Source of the DNA: Skermanella pratensis
Lineage (GTDB): Bacteria > Pseudomonadota > Alphaproteobacteria > Azospirillales > Azospirillaceae
Direction: 5' to 3'
NCBI RefSeq assembly: GCF_008843145.1
Contig: NZ_CP030265.1
Span: 2,218,001-2,282,000, forward strand
Length of the DNA stretch: 64,000 bases
In this document: one piece after another, positions 20,067-30,162 of the stretch
Layout: the number at the start of each line of letters is the position of its first letter
Position numbering within the stretch: position 1 is the first letter of the stretch
Program-made: the position numbers and the translations under genes
The notes under the pieces: model-generated
What the model saw: only the letters and a program-made list of their open reading frames with translations
Told to the model about the DNA's origin: nothing
Database searches by the model: none

Positions 20067-21098
20067 TTGAGCACCAAGATCCCCGCGACGGTCATCACCG
20101 GCTTCCTCGGCGCCGGCAAGACCAGCCTGGTCCGCCACCTGATCGAGAACGCCCGCGGCCGCCGGCTGGCCCTGATCATCAACGAGTTCGGCGACCTCGG
20201 CGTCGATCGCGAGCTCCTGGCCGGCTGCGGCGTCGAGAACTGCCGGGAGGAGGACATCGTCGAGCTGACCAATGGCTGCATCTGCTGCACCGTCGCCGAC
20301 GATTTCCTGCCGACCATCGAGAAGCTGCTGAACCAGCCGCAGCCGCCCGATCATATCGTGATCGAAACATCCGGCCTGGCGCTTCCCAAGCCGCTGGTCA
20401 AGGCGTTCGCCTGGCCCGAGATCCGCACCCGCGTGACCGTCGACGGCGTGATCGCCGTGATCGATGCCGAGGCCGTCGCCGCCGGCCGATTCGCCAGCGA
20501 CCCCGAAGCCGTGCAGGCCGCGCGCGACGCCGACGAGTCCCTCGACCACGAGAGCCCCTTGGAGGAACTGTTCGAGGAGCAGGTCCAGTGCGCCGACATG
20601 GTCGTCCTCAACAAGGCCGATCGGGTCGATGCCGCCACGCTGGAGGCGGTCACGGCCACGGTCGCCAAGCACCTGCGCCCCGCGGTCAAGACGGTGGTGT
20701 CGGTCCAGGGCGGCATCGATCCGCTGGTCCTGCTGGGGCTGGGCGCCGCGGCGGAGGACGACCTGGACAGCCGCCCGTCGCACCACGAGCTGGAAGGCGA
20801 GGGCCACGACCACGACGATTTCGACAGTTTCGTGATCGGGCTCGGCACGGTGGAGACGCCGGAAGAGGTCGAGGCGCGCATCCTGGCCGCCGTCGCCGCC
20901 CATGACATCCTGCGGATCAAGGGCTTCCTGGACGTGGCGGGCAAGCCGATGCGCCACGTGGTGCAGGGCGTCGGCGACCGCATCCAGCGCTATTACGACC
21001 GGCGCTGGAAGCCGGAGGAGGAGCGCCGGAGCGAGCTGGTGGTGATCGGTCAGCGCGGGCTCGACCGGGCGGCGGTCGAATCCATCCTGCGCGGCTGA
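20067..21098 (+). CDS. cobW: CobW, cobalamin-biosynthesis G3E GTPase
   Basis: P-loop GTPase of the COG0523/G3E family, thought to deliver cobalt to the CobNST chelatase in the aerobic pathway. 343 aa, TTG start with AGGAAC upstream. Walker A is GFLGAGKT (residues 12-19), the metal-binding CxCC appears in TNGCICCTV, and the guanine-specificity motif is NKAD. A His/Asp-rich loop (HHELEGEGHDHDD) near residue 245 probably binds metal. The CobW C-terminal domain follows. It lies 9 bp after cobU and 6 bp before cobN, within one operon. Confidence 0.95.
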   Translation: MSTKIPATVITGFLGAGKTSLVRHLIENARGRRLALIINEFGDLGVDRELLAGCGVENCREEDIVELTNGCICCTVADDFLPTIEKLLNQPQPPDHIVIETSGLALPKPLVKAFAWPEIRTRVTVDGVIAVIDAEAVAAGRFASDPEAVQAARDADESLDHESPLEELFEEQVQCADMVVLNKADRVDAATLEAVTATVAKHLRPAVKTVVSVQGGIDPLVLLGLGAAAEDDLDSRPSHHELEGEGHDHDDFDSFVIGLGTVETPEEVEARILAAVAAHDILRIKGFLDVAGKPMRHVVQGVGDRIQRYYDRRWKPEEERRSELVVIGQRGLDRAAVESILRG

Positions 21099-21104
21099 GC
21101 CGCC

Positions 21105-24100
21105 ATGCATCTGCTGGCCGCCCAGCCCGGTACCGTCTCCGACGGCAGCGAGGCCGCCGATCTCGGCCAGACCGCGGGCGACATCGTCTTCCTGTCGGCC
21201 GCCGACACCGAACTCGCCTGCCTGGCATCGGCCCATGACAGGCTCGGGTCCGGCTTCCCCAGCCTGCGCCTCGCCAGCCTGCTCCAGCTCGGTCATAACC
21301 TGTCGGTCGATCTCCATGTGGAGCGGGTGGTGTCGCGGGCGAAACTGGTGGTGGTCCGGCTGCTGGGGGAGAGCGCTACTGGCCCTACGGGATCGAGCAG
21401 GTGGCGGACGCCTGCCGGCGCGGCGGCATCCCGCTGGCGGTGCTGCCGGGCGACGACCAGCCCGACCCGGAACTGGCGCGCTTCTCGACCCTTCCGGGCG
21501 ATGCGGTCCACCGGCTGTGGCAGTACTGCGTCCAGGGCGGCGTCGAGAACGCCGCCGGGCTGCTGCGCTACGCGGCATCGCTCATCGGCCGGGGCGGCGG
21601 CGATTGGCGGGAGCCGATGCCGCTGATGCGGGCCGGGATCTACTGGCCGGGCCGCGACCGGCCGGGGCTCGACGACCTGCGCCGGGCCTGGACGCCGGGC
21701 GCTCCCGTCGCCGCCATCCTGTTCTACCGCGCGCTGGAGCAGGCGGCCAACACCGCCGTCATCGACGCCCTGATCGATGCCCTGCGCCGGGCCGGGGTCA
21801 ACGCGCTGCCGATCGCGACGACCAGCTTGAAGGAGAAGGTCGCGGCCGGGATCGTCGCCGATCTGCTGGCGCGGGCCGAGCCCGACGTGATCCTCAACGC
21901 GACTTCCTTCGCGGTGTCCCAGCCGGGAGCGGCGCGGTCGGCGACGCCGTTCGACGGTTCGGACTGCCCTGTCTTCCAGGTCGTGTTCTCCGGCGGGTCG
22001 GAGGCGGCGTGGCGCGGCGGGACGACCGGCTTGTCCGCCCGCGACATCGCCATGAACGTGGCCCTGCCGGAGGTGGACGGCCGGCTGATCACCCGCGCCG
22101 TCAGCTTCAAGGCGGAGGCCCGGCGCCACGAGGCGACCCAGAGCTGGGTGCTGTCCTACCGGCCCGTCGCCGACCGCGTCGGTTTCGTCGCGGCCCTGGC
22201 GAAATCCTGGGCGCGGCTGCGCCGGACGCCGCCGGCCGAGCGGCGCGTCGCGGTCGTCATGGCGAACTATCCGAACCGCGACGGCCGCCTCGCCAATGGC
22301 GTCGGCCTTGATACGCCGGCCGGCGTGGCGCGGTCGCTCCGGGCCCTGGCCCAGGCGGGCTACGCGGTCACCGGGGCGCCACCGGATTCCGCCGCGCTGA
22401 TGGAGCGGATCGGCGCCGGCGTGACCAACGACCTGACGGCGCTGGACCGGCGCACGGTCTCCGAGACGCTGTCCCTGGATGGGTACCGTACGTTCTTCGC
22501 GACCTTGCCCGAAGCCGTCCGTGCCGCGGTCACCGGACGCTGGGGCGCCGCGGAGGAGGACCCGTACGTGCGGGACGGGTGGTTCCTACTGCCAGCGGTC
22601 CGGTTCGGCAACGTCGCCGTCGCGATCCAGCCGGCGCGGGGATACCAGATCGATCCGTCCAAGACCTACCACGACCCCGACCTGGTGCCGCCGCACGCCT
22701 ACCTGGCCTTCTACGCCTGGGTGCGCCGGGAGTTCGACGCCCACGCCGTCGTCCATTTCGGCAAGCACGGCAATCTGGAATGGCTGCCGGGCAAGTCGCT
22801 GGCCCTGTCGGAGGAGTGCTTCCCGGAGGTGGCGCTGGGACCCGTCCCGCACCTCTACCCCTTCATCGTCAACGATCCCGGCGAGGGGACCCAGGCCAAG
22901 CGCCGCGCCGCCGCCGTCATCATCGACCACCTGACCCCGCCGCTGACCCGGGCGGAGAGCTACGGCCCGCTCCGCGAGCTGGAAATGCTGGTGGACGAGT
23001 ATTACGAGGCGGCCGGCATCGATCCGCGCCGCATCGCCCTCCTGCGCGAGCGCATCCTGGAACTCAGCGCCGCGACCGGCCTGGACGTGGATTGCGGCGT
23101 CAGCCGGGACGACGAACCGCAGGAGGCCCTGGCGAAGCTCGACAGCCATCTGTGCGAGCTGAAGGAACTCCAGATCCGCGACGGCCTCCATGTCTTCGGG
23201 GAAGCTCCCGAGGGCGGGCTGCTGACCGACCTTCTGGTGGCGCTGACCCGGTTGCCGCGCGGCAAGGGGGAGGAGCGGGACGCCTCGCTGATCCGGGCGC
23301 TGGCGGCGGACCTGGGGCTCGGGGGGCTCGGCTTCGACCCGCTGGACTGCGCCATGGCCGAGCCCTGGCATGGGCCGCGGCCCGACGCCCTCGATACGGG
23401 GGGAGTCTGGCGCAGCCACGGCGACACCGTGGAAAGGCTGGAGGAACTCGCCCGGCGGCTGGTCGCCGGCGATGCCGTTTCGGAGCCGGAATGGACCCGC
23501 GCCGGCGTCGTCCTGGATTATATCCTGTCGGACCTTAGGCCGACCGTCGCCGCCTGCGGCGCCGCGGAACTGGAAGGACTGCTGCGCGGTCTCGACGGCC
23601 GCTTCGTCGAGCCCGGCCCCTCCGGCGCCCCGACCCGGGGCCGGCCGGAGGTTCTGCCGACCGGGCGCAACTTCTATTCCGTCGATACCCGTGCCGTGCC
23701 CACGCCTGCCGCCTGGCACCTGGGTTGGAAATCCGCCTCCCGCGTGGTCGATCGCTACCTCCAGGAGAACGGCGACTATCCCCGCACCATGGCGCTGTCA
23801 GCCTGGGGGACCGCCAACATGCGGACCGGCGGCGACGATATCGCCCAGGCGCTGGCCCTGATGGGAGCCCGGCCGACCTGGGACACCGGCACGGGCCGGG
23901 TGACCGGGTTCGAGATCTTGCCGGCCGGCGTGCTGGACCGGCCGCGGGTGGACGTGACGCTCCGGGTTTCAGGCTTCTTCCGCGACGCCTTCCCCGCCCA
24001 GATGGACTTGGTGGACAGCGCCGCCCGGGCCATCGCCGACCTGGACGAGCCCGACGACGTGAACCCCCTGGCCGCCCGCGTCCGGGCCGACGCCGCAGCG

Positions 24101-24853
24101 CTGGTGGAGGCCGGCGTCGATCCCGCCGCAGCCCGGCGGCGGGCCGGCCACCGGGTTTTCGGCTCCAAGCCGGGCGCCTATGGCGCCGGCCTCCAGGCCC
24201 TGATAGACGAGCGCGGCTGGGAGACCGAGAAGGACCTCGCCGAAGCCTATCTCGCCTGGGGCGGGTACGCCTATGGCGGCGGGGTGGACGGGGCGCCTGA
24301 ACGGGCCTTGTTCGAAACCCGTCTGGGCTCCGTCCAGGCCGTCCTGCACAACCAGGACAACCGCGAGCACGATTTGCTGGACAGCGACGACTATTACCAG
24401 TTCGAGGGCGGAATGAGCGTCGCCGTGCGGACCCTGTCGGGCCGGGCGCCGACCGTCTACCACAACGACCACTCTCGCCCGGAAAGTCCCCGCGTCCGGA
24501 CCCTGGAGGAGGAGATCGCCCGCGTCGTCCGCGGCCGTGTGGTCAATCCGAAATGGATCGCCGGGGTCATGCGCCACGGCTACAAGGGCGCCTTCGAGCT
24601 GGCCGCCACCGTCGATTACCTCTTCGCCTTTGCCGCGACGGCGCGGTGCGTCCGGGACCACCATTTCGACGCGGTGTTCGACGCCTATGTGGCCGACGTC
24701 CATGTCCGCGACTTCATGGCCGGGGCCAACCCCGCCGCACTCCGGGAAATGGCGGAGCGGCTGGCCGAGGCCCAGGATCGCGGGTTGTGGCGACCGAAGT
24801 CCAATGCCGCCTACGATACGCTGAAGAATCTGAGCCGGGGAGAGACGCCATGA
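21105..24853 (+). pseudogene. cobN: Cobaltochelatase subunit CobN, frameshifted near 21370
   Basis: Large subunit of the ATP-dependent cobaltochelatase that inserts Co(II) into hydrogenobyrinate a,c-diamide. The N-terminus begins at ATG 21105 (MHLLAAQPGTVSDG) and runs to VVVRLLG. The family sequence then resumes in another frame as YWPYGIEQVADACRRGG and continues unbroken to the stop, including HFGKHGNLEWLPGK, NDPGEGTQAKRR, TGRNFYSVD and HNQDNREHD. Restoring one G in the run GGGGG at about 21367-21371 would give LLGGERYWPYG and a protein of about 1249 aa, the normal size. CobS and CobT are not in the window. The stop overlaps cobO as ATGA. Confidence 0.9.
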
Positions 24854-25473
24854 AGACCGAAGGCATGACCGAGGAAGAGATCAACGCGCGGCACGCCGAG
24901 AAGATGGCCAAGAAGAAGGCCGCCCGCGACCGCATGATCGCGACCAAAACCCTCGAGAAGGGGCTTCTGATCGTCCACACCGGCAAGGGCAAGGGCAAGT
25001 CCACCGCGGCGCTCGGCATGGTGATGCGGGGGATCGGCCACGGCTTCAAGGTCGGCATCGTGCAGTTCGTCAAGGGCAAGTGGGAGACCGGCGAGCGGGT
25101 CGTGCTGGAGCGATTCTCCGACCAGGTCACCATCAACACCATGGGCGAAGGCTTCACCTGGGAGACCCAGGATCGCCAGCGCGACATCGCCGCCGCCCGC
25201 GCCGCGTGGGACCAGGCGGTCAGCCTGATCCGCAACCCCGACTACAAGATGGTGCTTCTCGACGAACTCAACATCGTGCTGCGCTACGACTACCTGCCGC
25301 TGGACGAGGTGATCGAGGTCCTCCGCTCCAAGCCGGAGGACACCCACGTCATCGTGACCGGCCGCAACGCCAAGGACGAGTTGCTGGAGATCGCCGACCT
25401 CGTGACCGAGATGACCATGGTCAAGCACCCGTTCCGCGACGGCGTGAAGGCCCAGGCGGGCATCGAGTTTTGA
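24850..25473 (+). CDS. cobO: Cob(I)yrinic acid a,c-diamide adenosyltransferase (CobO/BtuR family)
   Basis: Transfers the adenosyl group of ATP to Co(I) corrinoid. 207 aa. A charged N-terminal helix ([18 protein letters not shown]) precedes the P-loop [14 protein letters not shown], and there is a conserved VQFVKGKW. The Walker-B-like [25 protein letters not shown] and the closing [16 protein letters not shown] are typical. ATG overlaps the cobN stop as ATGA, and its own stop overlaps the cobQ start, which indicates tight translational coupling. Confidence 0.97.
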   Translation: MKTEGMTEEEINARHAEKMAKKKAARDRMIATKTLEKGLLIVHTGKGKGKSTAALGMVMRGIGHGFKVGIVQFVKGKWETGERVVLERFSDQVTINTMGEGFTWETQDRQRDIAAARAAWDQAVSLIRNPDYKMVLLDELNIVLRYDYLPLDEVIEVLRSKPEDTHVIVTGRNAKDELLEIADLVTEMTMVKHPFRDGVKAQAGIEF

Positions 25474-26924
25474 CCAAGGCCATCATGTTCATGGGCACCG
25501 GCTCGGACGTCGGCAAGTCCATGATCGTCGCCGGGCTGTGCCGCGCCTTCACGAACCGGGGCCTCCGGGTCCGCCCGTTCAAGCCGCAGAACATGTCCAA
25601 CAACGCGGCCGTCACGGCGGACGGCGGCGAGATCGGCCGCGCCCAGGCGCTCCAGGCGCGGGCCTGCCGGATGGCGCCGGTCACCGACATGAACCCGGTG
25701 CTGCTCAAGCCCCAGACCGAGATCGGCGCCCAGGTGGTGGTCCAGGGCCGCGTCGTCGGCGCCATGAAGGCGCGCGAGTACCAGACCCGCAAGGGCGAGC
25801 TGATGCCGGCCGTGCTTGAGAGCTTCCATCGCCTGGGCCGGGACGCCGACCTGATCCTGGTGGAGGGCGCGGGGAGCGCTTCGGAAGTCAACCTGCGGGC
25901 CGGCGACATCGCCAACATGGGCTTCGCCGAAGCCGCCGACCTGCCCGTCGTCCTGATCGGCGACATCGAGCGCGGCGGCGTGATCGCCGGCATCGTCGGC
26001 ACCTGCGCAGTCCTGCCGCCGGCCGAGCGCGCCCGGCTCAAGGCTTTCCTGATCAACAAGTTCCGGGGCGATACCAGCCTGTTCGACGACGGCCTCCGAA
26101 TCATCAAGGAGCATACCGGCCTGTCCAGCCTGGGCGTGGTCCCCTGGTTCGCGCAGGCGGATCGGCTGCCGCCCGAGGACGCGCTGGCTCTGGCCTCGCA
26201 GCGAACGGCCGTGGGCCGGGCGATCCGGATCGCCGTGCCCCAGCTTTCGCGGATCGCCAATTTCGACGATCTAGACCCCCTGCGCGCGGAGCCCGACGTC
26301 ACGGTCGAGATGATCCCGCCGGGCCGGCCGCTGCCGGGCGACGCCGACCTCGTCATCCTGCCCGGCACCAAGGCGACCATCCCCGACCTGGAGTTCTTCC
26401 GCGCCCAGGGCTGGGACATCGACCTCGCCGCCCATGTCCGCCGGGGCGGCCACGTGCTCGGGATCTGCGGCGGCTTCCAGATGCTGGGCCGTCGCCTCGA
26501 CGACCCGGCGGGCACCGAGGGCGCTCCCGGCGCCGTGGACGGCCTCGATCTTCTCGATATCGAGACGGTCCTGGACGGCCCCAAGACCCTGGTCGAGGTC
26601 ACCGGCCGCCACCTCGCCAGCGGCGCGGAACTGCGCGGCTACGAGATGCATATCGGGCGCACCGCAGGCCCCGCGCTGGACCGGCCGCTTCTCGACCTGT
26701 CCGGCCGTCCCGAGGGTGCCGTGTCCCCGAACGGCCGGATCGGCGGTTGTTACGTCCACGGAATGTTTTCTGCGGACGGGTTCCGCCACGCCTTCCTCTC
26801 CGCCATCCGCCATCGCGCCGAGAGCGGGCTGAACTACGAGGACACCGTCGAGACCACCCTCGACGCGCTGGCCCGCCATCTGGAAACCCACCTGGACCTG
26901 GACGGGTTGTTCGCAATTTCGTAG
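25470..26924 (+). CDS. cobQ: Cobyric acid synthase CobQ
   Basis: Glutamine-dependent amidation of adenosylcobyrinic a,c-diamide at positions b, d, e and g. 484 aa. The N-terminal dethiobiotin-synthetase-like ATPase domain has [12 protein letters not shown] and [11 protein letters not shown]. The C-terminal type-1 glutaminase domain has the nucleophile in [10 protein letters not shown] and the His in YVHGMF. The start is a TTG overlapping the cobO stop as TTGA; an in-frame ATG six codons in would cut into the first beta strand. The stop codon lies inside the left arm of the inverted repeat that follows. Confidence 0.97.
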   Translation: MTKAIMFMGTGSDVGKSMIVAGLCRAFTNRGLRVRPFKPQNMSNNAAVTADGGEIGRAQALQARACRMAPVTDMNPVLLKPQTEIGAQVVVQGRVVGAMKAREYQTRKGELMPAVLESFHRLGRDADLILVEGAGSASEVNLRAGDIANMGFAEAADLPVVLIGDIERGGVIAGIVGTCAVLPPAERARLKAFLINKFRGDTSLFDDGLRIIKEHTGLSSLGVVPWFAQADRLPPEDALALASQRTAVGRAIRIAVPQLSRIANFDDLDPLRAEPDVTVEMIPPGRPLPGDADLVILPGTKATIPDLEFFRAQGWDIDLAAHVRRGGHVLGICGGFQMLGRRLDDPAGTEGAPGAVDGLDLLDIETVLDGPKTLVEVTGRHLASGAELRGYEMHIGRTAGPALDRPLLDLSGRPEGAVSPNGRIGGCYVHGMFSADGFRHAFLSAIRHRAESGLNYEDTVETTLDALARHLETHLDLDGLFAIS

Positions 26925-27015
26925 GTCGGCCTTCGCCCGAAGGGCGAACGCCGACGGCATGCCAAAACATTGGCGCGCGGTGTCGGCGTTCGCCTGACGG
27001 CGAAGGCCGACCTAC
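26921..27015. repeat. 95-bp interrupted inverted repeat between convergent cobQ and cobD
   Basis: A 17-bp terminal arm, GTAGGTCGGCCTTCGCC (26921-26937), is matched exactly by its reverse complement at 26999-27015. A second 13-bp pair, GGCGAACGCCGAC (26943-26955) with 26982-26994, lies inside it. The 26-base centre is unpaired. The cobQ stop codon lies in the left arm, and cobD ends 10 bp beyond the right arm. It could be a bidirectional terminator or a dispersed REP/MITE-like element. Confidence 0.9.
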
Positions 27016-27025
27016 AAAACCTGCC

Positions 27026-28000
27026 CTAGAAAAGGAACGCCAGCGACGCGATCAGCCCGGCCTGGATGCCGCACGCCGAGGCCATGATGCGGAGCGCCCA
27101 TCGGATATCGTCGGACGTCGCCTCCCGCCGCCCGCCTTCGCCCATCCAGGCATCCTCCACCACGACCGTTCCGTAGCGGCGGGGTCCCGCCAGCGCCAGC
27201 CCCAGCGCGCCGGCCATGGCGGCTTCCTGCCAGCCGGCGTTGGGCGACTTGTGCTTGCCGGCATCGCGCAGCATGGTCTTCCAGGCCGCATGGGCGCGCC
27301 GCAGCCGCTTGCCCCGCAGGGCGACGGCGCTGCCAAGGATGATGAACAGGCCGGCCAGCCGGGCGGGCATCAGGTTCACCAGATCGTCCAGCCGCGCCGC
27401 CGCCCAGCCGAAGGCCCGGTGGCGCGGGGTCCGGTGGCCGATCATGCTGTCCGCCGTGTTGATTGCCTTGTAGGCGACCAGACCGGGAAACCCCAGAACC
27501 GCGAACCAGAAGACCGGCGCCACGATGCCGTCGGAGAAGTTCTCCGAGCAGGACTCGATGGCGGCACGGCAGACGCCGTGCTCGTCCAGGCTTTCCGGGT
27601 CGCGCCCGACGATCATGGACACCGCCCGGCGCCCTCCCGCCAGCCCCCCGCTCTCCAGCGCGGATGCCACCGCCGCCACATGGGTGTAGAGGCTCCGTTG
27701 GGCGATCAAAGTGCTGGCGAGGATGGCTTCCAGCACCCAGCCGAGCGGCATGGCTTCGAAAGCCAGGCTGGCGAGCCAGGCCGGGCCGGCGGTCACCGCC
27801 AGCAGCAGCAGGACGGCCGCGATCCCCGCCAGCCGCCGCGCCGCCGGCCTCCAGCCATCGCGGTTGAGCGTCCGGTCCAGCAGGCTGACAAGCCGGCCGA
27901 ACAGGACCACGGGATGGGGCAGGCGTGCATAGATCCAGGCCGGTTCCCCGAACGCCGCGTCTATCGCCAGGGCCAGCAGGAGAACGGCATCCTGGTTCAT
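27026..28000 (-). CDS. cobD: Adenosylcobinamide-phosphate synthase CobD/CbiB
   Basis: Membrane protein attaching (R)-1-amino-2-propanol phosphate to adenosylcobyric acid. 324 aa. It contains LAIDAAFGEPAW and HPVVLFGRLVS at the N-terminus, several hydrophobic helices (RLAGIAAVLLLLAV), the conserved SMIVGRDPESLDEHGVCRAAIES with ENFSDGIVAPVFW, and SPNAGWQEAAMAGALG. It converges on cobQ and overlaps cobB by 4 bp (ATGA). The order on the minus strand is cobA, cobB, cobD. Confidence 0.96.
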   Translation of the reverse strand: MNQDAVLLLALAIDAAFGEPAWIYARLPHPVVLFGRLVSLLDRTLNRDGWRPAARRLAGIAAVLLLLAVTAGPAWLASLAFEAMPLGWVLEAILASTLIAQRSLYTHVAAVASALESGGLAGGRRAVSMIVGRDPESLDEHGVCRAAIESCSENFSDGIVAPVFWFAVLGFPGLVAYKAINTADSMIGHRTPRHRAFGWAAARLDDLVNLMPARLAGLFIILGSAVALRGKRLRRAHAAWKTMLRDAGKHKSPNAGWQEAAMAGALGLALAGPRRYGTVVVEDAWMGEGGRREATSDDIRWALRIMASACGIQAGLIASLAFLF

Positions 28001-29298
28001 GTTCCGCTGTCCACCACATGAAGGAACGATCCCATCACCGTGCCGCGCCGGGCCCCCATGCCGCCCAGGTCGTCGCCGCGCGCGTCTCGGACCCGGAACA
28101 GCGGCGGGTCGGCCTCTTCCGCCGTGATGCTGGCATAGTGGAACTCGTGCCCGCGCAGCACCGTGCCGCTGGGGCCGAACGGCGTCGCCGCGGCCGCCAC
28201 CGCCTCACGGTAGCCCAGATGCAGCCGGCGTCTGGCGAAGGACGTGTCCAGCGGCAACAGTCCCGCCATGGCGTGCCGGACGCCGTCGCCGTCCTCCAGC
28301 GTCCTGCCCAGCACCATGTAGCCGCCGCACTCGCCATAGACCACGGCTCCGCGATCGGCGGCGGCCCTGATGCCGCCCAGGAACCGCGTGGCGCCGGCAA
28401 GGCGCCCGGCATGCAGTTCCGGATAGCCTCCGGGCAGGAAGACCGCGTCGGCGCGGGTGTCCGGCGCCTCGTCCGCCAGGGGAGAGAATGGCACCAGCTC
28501 GGCGCCCTGCCTTGCCCAGGACGCCAGCAGATGCGGATAGGCGAAGACGAAGGCGTCGTCGCGGGCAATGGCGGTGCGCTGGCCGAGCGGCGGCAGCGCC
28601 GCGCCCCCTGCCTCCGCCGGAAACGCCGCCGGGCAGGCCAGCCGGCGCAGGGCCGCGGTATCCACATGCCGGGCCACGGCATCCGCCGCCCGGTCCAGGA
28701 AGGCGTCCAGCGCCCCGATCTCCCCGGCGGGCACCAGTCCCAGGTGGCGGTCCGGCAGTTCCAGGGCCTCCAGCCTCGGCAGCGCGCCCAGCACCGGGAC
28801 GCCGAGCGGTTCCAGGGCGGCCCGCAGCAGCGCCTCGTGCCTGGGACTGCCGACCCGGTTCAGGATCACACCCGAAACCGTCACGTCCCGGCGGAAGCTG
28901 TTGAAGCCATGGACCAGCGCCGCGACCGACTGGGCCTGGGATTTGGCGTCCACCACCAGCAAGACCGGCCATCCCGCCAGTACCGCCAGATCGGCGGTCG
29001 AGCCGGTGCCGTCCGCCGCCCCGTCGAACAGGCCCATGACTCCCTCGACCACCAGCAGATCCGCGTCGGCTTCCGCCAGCCGGGCCAGCGTGGCCGGGCG
29101 CATCGCCCAGGGGTCCAGGTTGAGGCAAGGCTGCCCGCTGGCTGCGGCGTGGAACAGGGGGTCGATATAGTCGGGCCCGACCTTGCGCGACTCCACCGCC
29201 ACGCCCGACCGGCTGAAATGCCTCAGCAGCGCCAGGACCGTGACGGTCTTGCCGCTGCCCGAGGCGGGAGCCGCCAGCACGAGCCCCGGTGCCGCCAC
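27997..29298 (-). CDS. cobB: Cobyrinate (hydrogenobyrinate) a,c-diamide synthase CobB
   Basis: Glutamine-dependent amidotransferase acting on the a and c carboxylates. 433 aa. The N-terminal ATPase domain has APASGSGKTVTVLALL and KVGPDYIDP, with EGVMGLFDG further on. The C-terminal glutaminase has FLPGGYPELHA, the nucleophile Cys in GECGGYMVLG, and HEFHYA. It starts 4 bp after the cobA stop. Whether the in vivo substrate carries cobalt is open, given the mixed pathway in this cluster. Confidence 0.96.
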   Translation of the reverse strand: MAAPGLVLAAPASGSGKTVTVLALLRHFSRSGVAVESRKVGPDYIDPLFHAAASGQPCLNLDPWAMRPATLARLAEADADLLVVEGVMGLFDGAADGTGSTADLAVLAGWPVLLVVDAKSQAQSVAALVHGFNSFRRDVTVSGVILNRVGSPRHEALLRAALEPLGVPVLGALPRLEALELPDRHLGLVPAGEIGALDAFLDRAADAVARHVDTAALRRLACPAAFPAEAGGAALPPLGQRTAIARDDAFVFAYPHLLASWARQGAELVPFSPLADEAPDTRADAVFLPGGYPELHAGRLAGATRFLGGIRAAADRGAVVYGECGGYMVLGRTLEDGDGVRHAMAGLLPLDTSFARRRLHLGYREAVAAAATPFGPSGTVLRGHEFHYASITAEEADPPLFRVRDARGDDLGGMGARRGTVMGSFLHVVDSGT

Positions 29299-29302
29299 GG
29301 CC

Positions 29303-30127
29303 TCAGCCAGCCATGCCGCCGGTGGTCAGCACGCGGCCGGACAGGGCGCCCAGCCAGTCCAGCGCCGGCCGGAGCAGCACCACATCTCCGACCACCACCA
29401 TGGCCGGGGGCTCGATGCCGTGCTCCGCCACGTCGGACGCCGCCCGCTCCAGCGTCGTCTCCAGCACGTGCTGGTTCGGCAGGGTCGCGTTGGTCACGAT
29501 CGCGACCGCCTGGTCGCGCGGGCGGCCGGCCTCCATGAAGCGGTCGGCGATGAGGGCAAGGTGCTTCAGCGCCATGTACATGATGATCACCGGCGAGCCG
29601 CGCGCCACGGCGGCCCAGTCGATCGTGTCCGGCACCAGCCCGGAGGCGCTGTGCCCGGTCATGAAGGTCACGGCGTGGTTCCGGTCGCGGTGGGTCACGG
29701 GGATGCCGGCATAGGCCAGGCCGCCGATTCCGGCGGTGATGCCGGGGATCACGCGGAACGGCACCTTGTGCTCGACCAGCATCAGCGCTTCCTCGCCGCC
29801 GCGCCCGAACACGAAGGGATCGCCGCCCTTCAGCCGCAGCACGCGCAGGCCCTGCCGGGCCAGTTCCACCAGCCGCCTGGAGATGTCGGGCTGCTTGGGC
29901 GACGGCCGGCCGCCGCGCTTGCCAGCGAACTCCAGCCGGCTTTCGGGCCGGGCCATGCCGAGGATGTCCGGCCCGACCAGCGCGTCATAGACGATCACGT
30001 CCGCATGGCGCAGCGCGTGCCAGGCGTGGAGGGTGAGCAGCCCGGGATCTCCCGGACCGGCGCCCGCGAGCCAGACCCAGCCGGGCTCGAACTCGGGGAA
30101 GGGGAGGGGTGAGGATGAGGGGATCAT
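29303..30127 (-). CDS. cobA: Uroporphyrinogen-III C-methyltransferase CobA (SUMT)
   Basis: SAM-dependent methylation of uroporphyrinogen III at C2 and C7 to precorrin-2, the first committed step. 274 aa from ATG 30127; GTG 30136 is possible but would crowd the divergent gene further. Typical segments are VWLAGAGPGDPGLLTLHAW, VIVYDALVG, LRLKGGDPFVFGRGGEE, VIPGITAG and GIPVTHRD. It is a stand-alone SUMT, not fused to the CysG oxidase/chelatase. It is divergent from the cbiD/cobK gene with only 35 bp between start codons. Confidence 0.96.
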   Translation of the reverse strand: MIPSSSPLPFPEFEPGWVWLAGAGPGDPGLLTLHAWHALRHADVIVYDALVGPDILGMARPESRLEFAGKRGGRPSPKQPDISRRLVELARQGLRVLRLKGGDPFVFGRGGEEALMLVEHKVPFRVIPGITAGIGGLAYAGIPVTHRDRNHAVTFMTGHSASGLVPDTIDWAAVARGSPVIIMYMALKHLALIADRFMEAGRPRDQAVAIVTNATLPNQHVLETTLERAASDVAEHGIEPPAMVVVGDVVLLRPALDWLGALSGRVLTTGGMAG

Positions 30128-30155
30128 TGCCGCCACTTTACACCGCGTCTATAAG
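30127..30155 (+). promoter_or_regulatory. Candidate promoter of cbiD/cobK giving a near-leaderless mRNA
   Basis: TTGCCG (30127-30132), a 17-bp spacer, then TATAAG (30150-30155). A start 6-7 nt after the -10 box would fall at about 30161-30163, the ATG itself. The adjacent sequence has no Shine-Dalgarno motif, which fits a leaderless transcript. The -35 box overlaps the start codon of divergent cobA. Confidence 0.35.
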
Positions 30156-30162
30156 CCACGCC

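Noticed and set aside
21360..21385. Programmed ribosomal frameshift in cobN
   Set aside because: No convincing slippery heptamer with a downstream pseudoknot is evident, and CobN is not known to use recoding. A lost base is simpler, though not proven.
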